Shown piece after piece: positions 59,430-64,000 of a DNA stretch of 64,000 nucleotides. This stretch comes from Viscum album (taxonomy: Eukaryota; Streptophyta; Magnoliopsida; Santalales; Viscaceae), in contig OY728147.1 in the NCBI GenBank assembly GCA_963277665.1, forward strand, positions 1,265,725,424 to 1,265,789,423, given 5' to 3'. The translations under genes and the position numbers were made by a program. Every line of letters begins with the position of its first letter. Within the stretch, counting starts at the first letter, position 1. The notes under the pieces were generated by a model. The model saw nothing but the letters and a program-made list of their open reading frames with translations, searched no databases and was not told the origin of the DNA.

Positions 59430-60125
59430 GATCTTTTGGATGATGTTCGTAGCTCATCCTACACAATTCATCTAGAATGAAAGAAGATGTATACTATCAT
59501 AAAAAAATTCTGGTTGGATATATTGAAGATATAATTATTTAAAACTTATCTAAATGCTTCAAAATCTAGAAAGGTAAGCCTCAGTGATGAAATATTAATG
59601 GTATATTTCAACCATTACCAACATTAGTATGTACATATTAGAAATCATCATGTATTTCATTATATAACTCCAAAAAAATTATAAAGTTCATAATATTATT
59701 TGGGTATTTGTTGATTTAATAATGAAATCAATTCATTTTAATTCCATTAAAAAAGATTCCACCCTATAAAAACTCACAACTATAAATATAAGGTAAGTGG
59801 TGAGGATTTATAAAGTAAAAATATCCATTTTAAATCATTAGGATGATATTTTTACCTCACGATTATAGATAGTCCTTTAGAAATAATTCAAGATAGAGTT
59901 GAGTTTTAGCACTACATATCTTTTTCAAATGGATGGTGAGACTAAAAAGACAATTCAAAATATAATGGATATGTTGAAATATTGGTTGATGGATTTCCAA
60001 GGATGGTGTGATCAACACCACCAAGAAGAGTCCCAACATAAAAATATTTTCTATTCTATCATTCATATGGAACAAAAGGAATATCATTATGGGAAGAGAC
60101 AAAACACTCCAACATGCTAGTATGA
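59430..60125 (+). pseudogene. gypsy-4 integrase relic
   Basis: Begins with a zinc-region trace (SSSYTIHLE, then MYTIIKKFWLD near 59450-59525). VFVDLIMKSIHFNSI near 59705-59750 matches the first catalytic Asp block VIVDRLTKSAHF. The open stretch 59899-60120 reads MDGETKKTIQNIMDMLKYW, LMDFQGWCDQHH and IHMEQKEYHYGKR. It matches TDGQSERTIQTLEDMLRAC, LDF.GSWD.HLP and GMAPYEALYGRRC, with the catalytic Glu at MDGE. Frame changes occur before 59899. Confidence 0.82.
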
Positions 60126-60206
60126 TGTTATAGAAAAGTAGGTTACGTTTTGTGACATTGTAAATGAAATGTTACAGAAGTATTAAACCATTATATTGTA
60201 TGACAG

Positions 60207-61224
60207 TGTAACACCCCATGAATTTATGAGATGTATTATTTTTAATTTCGTTGATGACTTGTGTTATATGCTACACGAAGATTATCTTGAGCTATTCGCA
60301 ACACAATATTAGGTTTCTATATACAGAACACTATATTGGGCTATTGTTGCACAAAATTTGGTGTTCCATTGATAAAATTCATTTCATGCAACACTGAGTA
60401 TAGATTTTGTTCAATGTATAAACGAAATACGTTTAGATTATGTTATAAGCGACACCAAAGGATGATTTCAGTACACAAAACACTGACTTGGCATATGTTA
60501 CATGCAAGAGTGACCTTTCTCAATTGATTGCATTGTACTTAATATCGAGTTTCACTAAACAACGACATATTATTAAAATATTATATAACTAGCCATTATG
60601 AATAGTATTATCAGCATTTTGACTTTTATATAACATTATCCATAATACTAAACATTTCTAAAACATTATATGAGTACAAAATCAATTTTTCAGATAAGAT
60701 AAGTATTTTTCAAAAAATGATGATCTACCTCTATTCGATAGAGCACCCATTTTAAATCTGGTTTTGAAACATTTAAAAGTTAAATTTCACAAAATAATCT
60801 TCCTCTTTTGAGGAAGGAGATAACAATTTTCTTTTTATGAATTTTTGATATTTATCTAATTAAATTATTATTTTAAATAATTGTGAAAATTTTATATTTT
60901 TATTCCAGACTACATATTTATCTAATGTATTTATATAGAGAGATTATATTTAAATTGGTTTTAATTTGAAATTGGATTATATTTTTTATCATTTAATCAA
61001 ATTTCTGTCATTTTATGTAATTTCACTTTTAAATTGGACATAAAAACATGCCAATATTTTGATAGTTATTTCTTCATAAAAAAAACTGTTTTTGGTTTTT
61101 ACAGTGGGAAATTATTTTAAATAAATTACTGCAAATTCTTTGTTTTGAATATGGGATAATGGATTCGATATTTGGAATCAAATGTTTCAATGTTTGTAAA
61201 AAGTTACCTTTTATTTTTGGACAA
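60207..61224 (+). repeat. Presumed 3' LTR start of gypsy-4
   Basis: TGTAACACCCC about 90 bases after the integrase. No purine tract is visible before it, so most of the 3' interior must be lost or the start is coincidental. Between 60255 and 60515 it holds loosely repeated gctacac/gcaacac/gcgacac motifs. Confidence 0.45.
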
Positions 61225-63441
61225 TATAAGGACTCGGCCTAAAACATTACATATTCTTGAATTAATTGAATAATTCACATTAAGGATCTTTTCGTGGTTA
61301 ATAATTTTAGAGGATTATTCCATAACTATTACTTAACAACTGGAATATTACAATTAGACACCACTACTTAGTATCCATTTTTTTCATAAAATAAAAACTC
61401 TTAAATAACATGTCTAGTTCTATATTTTAGACAGTATGACTTTTCCATGATCCCATCCTTGACCCTATTCATCTTTAAATCATGTGGAAATAATTTCAAA
61501 AACCTGGTATGAGTATAAAAAGCTCAGTAAGGGTTATAAAATAAGGAAGGAAAACATTAGGCTATCAATAAATTCAAATCAATGAAACCATACTTTTCAA
61601 TCATAACATACCTTACAAAATCATAATATTTATGAATAACACACACAAATCATAAAATAAAGGTTACTTATAGAATCCATATAAAACAAATATTTTAGCT
61701 ATCATAGCTAGGTAGGGAGTTACACTTAGAATACCCATCACAGTATATTCCCTAAATCTCTAAGGAGAAACATCCCGTTTACATCTGCCACGTTACCCAA
61801 TGTATTGGAGAGCTATCTCGGGCTCACCTACCTTAGGTTTATCACGGAACCACCCGTATATGTAAAAAATTCCCAATAACCATAGCATATTCATTACAGA
61901 TAACACAATCTTAAAGTAAAGATAACATTTCCACATTCCAATCACAATATATCATTTCAAGATATTGAAGTAAACAAAGCATTATCAAATCATTTTCAAA
62001 ACCATTTAAAAATAGATTTTTAAATCAAAGTGTCCCATACCACTTTGAAGCTTTCAAATGAATTATCATTTGAAAAAATCAATGTCCATATAAATAAATC
62101 CTAAAACCCATTTTGGAAATGTGGACAATAAATAGAAGTATTTAGAAGAAAAAATCTTTAAAACATTTGAAATGTTATTTTGGTTAAAGAGTTTTTTAAC
62201 AAAAAGTGAGATGCTTGAATACAAATAAACGAGGAATAACATTTAATTATAACATTATAATATCTTGAGAATAAAGGGATTCATTATATAATATGTCAAA
62301 TGACAGTATATACACCATATAAGAGTGAATTGGTGCATAACAACAATGAAGTCACAGTGGAAATGTAAATTGAGATGAAATCCCTTATAAAGATGGTATC
62401 CTTAAATTAAAGATAAATAAATCGAATAATTATGTGTGCAAAATATAAATACACCCAATATAAGTGTATATTAAGTGTAAAACAATCAGATGTCATTCAA
62501 ACATATTCATAGGATGACATATTCTAGAAGTACCTGTTGAGCCCAAAGAATTGAAATTGGTTTAAGATGTTCCCTTGTAAAAATACGACTACCTAACAGT
62601 GTCACATTAAAATCCAAAATATGAGTTGATGAGATAAAAAATGTATCTCATCACTTGGACTTAAAGTTTACATCAACAAGGATATATAAGAACATATCCA
62701 AACATAATAAAATGTAAATTAAAATTCATAACAAAAAGAAGTCTTTTAAAAATAGTGTGAAAGGTTCCCTTACCGATTTGGTATCTTTCAAAACATGCGC
62801 CACATGAAATAAGGATCATACAATAGAGATGTAAATACTCATAAATGGAAGTATATTACACAAATAGTAAAATCATGGGAAGTAAATACGCCACACAAAA
62901 TGAAATAGTGGCAAATATAGCATGAATCTCACGGGAATAATAAGTGAGATGAAACCCTTTACCACGTTGTAATCAACTGAGTCGTATGACCAAAAGTTAA
63001 TAACCACCAAATTAATCACAGAATACCGTGAATATAATGAGAATCGTGACAATATATATCAAATGTCAGTACACTATACACCCCATGCAATGAATAAGTG
63101 GCGAACAATGGTAATCTCACGGAACTAAATGTGAGATAAGAAAATACCTTACCTCGTGTCTGACTTGACTCGTTTGTTCCTTTTTCTTCCTGAATAATAA
63201 ACTAAAGATAATTTATACTTTATTAAGAAAATTTTTGAATTGTATAGTTATTCTTATATAACTCATTACTATGTTATAAACATTATGTAATCATTTAATT
63301 TTATAATGGTCATTTTGTCGATATTTGGTTCTTGAGTAAAAAATGAACACCTTATACCTACAAGTTGTCCATGTGGTAAATAGTCCATTATATCTAGAAT
63401 GAAATTAATTATTTAGATATAATATATTTCATATATATTCA

Positions 63442-63468
63442 GTATATATATATATATATATATATATT
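63442..63468. repeat. (TA)n microsatellite inside the third LTR
   Basis: About 13 TA units. The LARD copies have short interrupted versions at 27886 and 34410. Confidence 0.75.
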
Positions 63469-63514
63469 TATTTATAACAATACATATCATTTGGAGGTAA
63501 GAAATGAAATGCAC

Positions 63515-63552
63515 CGTTCATGGAGACGGTAAGCCGTACATACGCATGAACG
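63515..63552 (-). other. 38-bp imperfect cruciform, third LTR copy
   Basis: CGTTCATG (63515-63522) and CATGAACG (63545-63552) intact; only the inner tacgtacg has changed to tacatacg. Confidence 0.75.
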
Positions 63553-64000
63553 CTACTTTCATTACTATTTATTATTTTAATGGAATTAAAACATAATGAT
63601 ACATAGGTATATTATAATAATATTATAGTTTAATATATAATATCATATATAATATCATTAACTCCTTCCTTTATACGTCCCACATATGGAATTAACGAGT
63701 CATATCACTTTGAGGGGGCGGTAGTCCGCACTTCCTCAAATGAAATTATCGTGTTTACACATAATGGAAACCATAAAAGTATGATATAAAAAATAAATAA
63801 GGATAAAGAAAACATAAACATAATATATATCATATATAAAGACAATGCCATCATAATGGCCACCAAGAGAGGTGGTTGGAGATAATCGAACAATCATCGT
63901 TTCATGAGGTGTTAGTTTGCCATCCACAGAAATATTATGTTCTTCACCCATTAGATGGAGGTGCGTTTAAGTGTAGTTTTAATCCTTCTTATAACAACTT

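Larger units (their letters stand above)
55884..61224 (+). mobile_element. Ty3/gypsy relic on plus strand (gypsy-4)
   Basis: Plus-strand order: a PBS-like site at 56509, RT trace near 58.0 kb, integrase 59.43-60.12 kb, and an LTR-like start tgtaacacccc at 60207. The 5' LTR cannot be outlined, and the left border is set only by the end of gypsy-3. The right LTR is cut at 61225 by the third LARD-family LTR. Strong A+T decay, similar to gypsy-2 and gypsy-3. Confidence 0.65.
61225..64000 (-). repeat. Third, older LTR of the LARD family, truncated by window end
   Basis: Starts tataaggactcggcct, like tataaggccccagcct at 25539, and runs collinear with 25539 to about 28490, in the same orientation as the LARD. 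Divergence is far higher than between the two LARD LTRs and there are several indels. The hairpin units (63515-63552 and 63715-63730), the conserved block near 61750-61860 and the tgagc hairpin are well kept. Whether it is a solo LTR or the end of another element is decided outside the window. Confidence 0.88.

Noticed and set aside
1..64000. Bacterial-type systems: operons, CRISPR arrays, phage or plasmid genes
   Set aside because: No ribosome-binding-site-linked ORFs, no spaced short repeats of CRISPR type, and every recognisable protein block belongs to plant LTR retrotransposons.

Overview
This window looks like nuclear, heterochromatic DNA from a plant with a repeat-rich genome. I find no cellular protein gene, rRNA, complete tRNA gene or CRISPR array. 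Almost everything that can be identified is a plant LTR retrotransposon or a relic of one. Signs of a plant are initiator-Met tRNA primer binding sites (TGGTATCA...), Ty3/gypsy chromoviruses of Tekay/Del type, a Ty1/copia element with two zinc knuckles in gag, nested insertions, and decay towards A+T. I cannot name the species.

Bases 1-18733 hold a degenerate plus-strand Ty3/gypsy chromovirus (gypsy-1). The left LTR is cut by the window start, gag-pol-chromodomain lies at about 2.2-6.7 kb, and the right LTR (about 3.2 kb) is split by an 8621-bp Ty1/copia element (9033-17653). The copia insertion is sharply defined: LTRs of 1535 and 1536 bp, ctttg target duplications on both sides, PBS, PPT, TATA boxes and a gag-pol broken by stops and frameshifts. 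At 18733 base composition changes abruptly to strongly A+T-rich.

From 18734 to about 25533 lies a much older plus-strand gypsy (gypsy-2), recognisable only by translation. Its 3' LTR is interrupted by a minus-strand, 11385-bp non-autonomous LARD-like element (25539-36923). That element has two 4862-bp LTRs, tcaag target duplications, a minus-strand PBS and PPT, and only 1661 bp between the LTRs. The small interior carries a 56-codon ORF in place of gag-pol and a 126-bp tRNA-derived SINE-like insertion. Its LTRs have a convincing TATA box that predicts a transcript leader of about 3.2 kb. That leader holds a string of GC-rich hairpin-forming repeats. A related sequence sits in gypsy-2, and an older LTR of the same family (61225-64000) ends the window.

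From 36929 to 47552 the DNA is A+T-rich with one recognisable relic, a plus-strand copia gag-to-integrase fragment (about 42.98-44.64 kb). Bases 47553-55883 are a decayed minus-strand gypsy (gypsy-3) with diverged LTRs, a readable integrase and a chromodomain trace. Bases 55884-61224 hold a plus-strand gypsy relic (gypsy-4) with RT and integrase traces and the start of a 3' LTR.

The elements act only as layers of insertion. Inferred order: gypsy-2, -3, -4 and copia-2 are oldest; the LARD then entered the gypsy-2 LTR; gypsy-1 landed beside or in gypsy-2; and the copia element entered gypsy-1. The most unusual object is the LARD, with its very long structured leader, its residual ORF and its embedded SINE.
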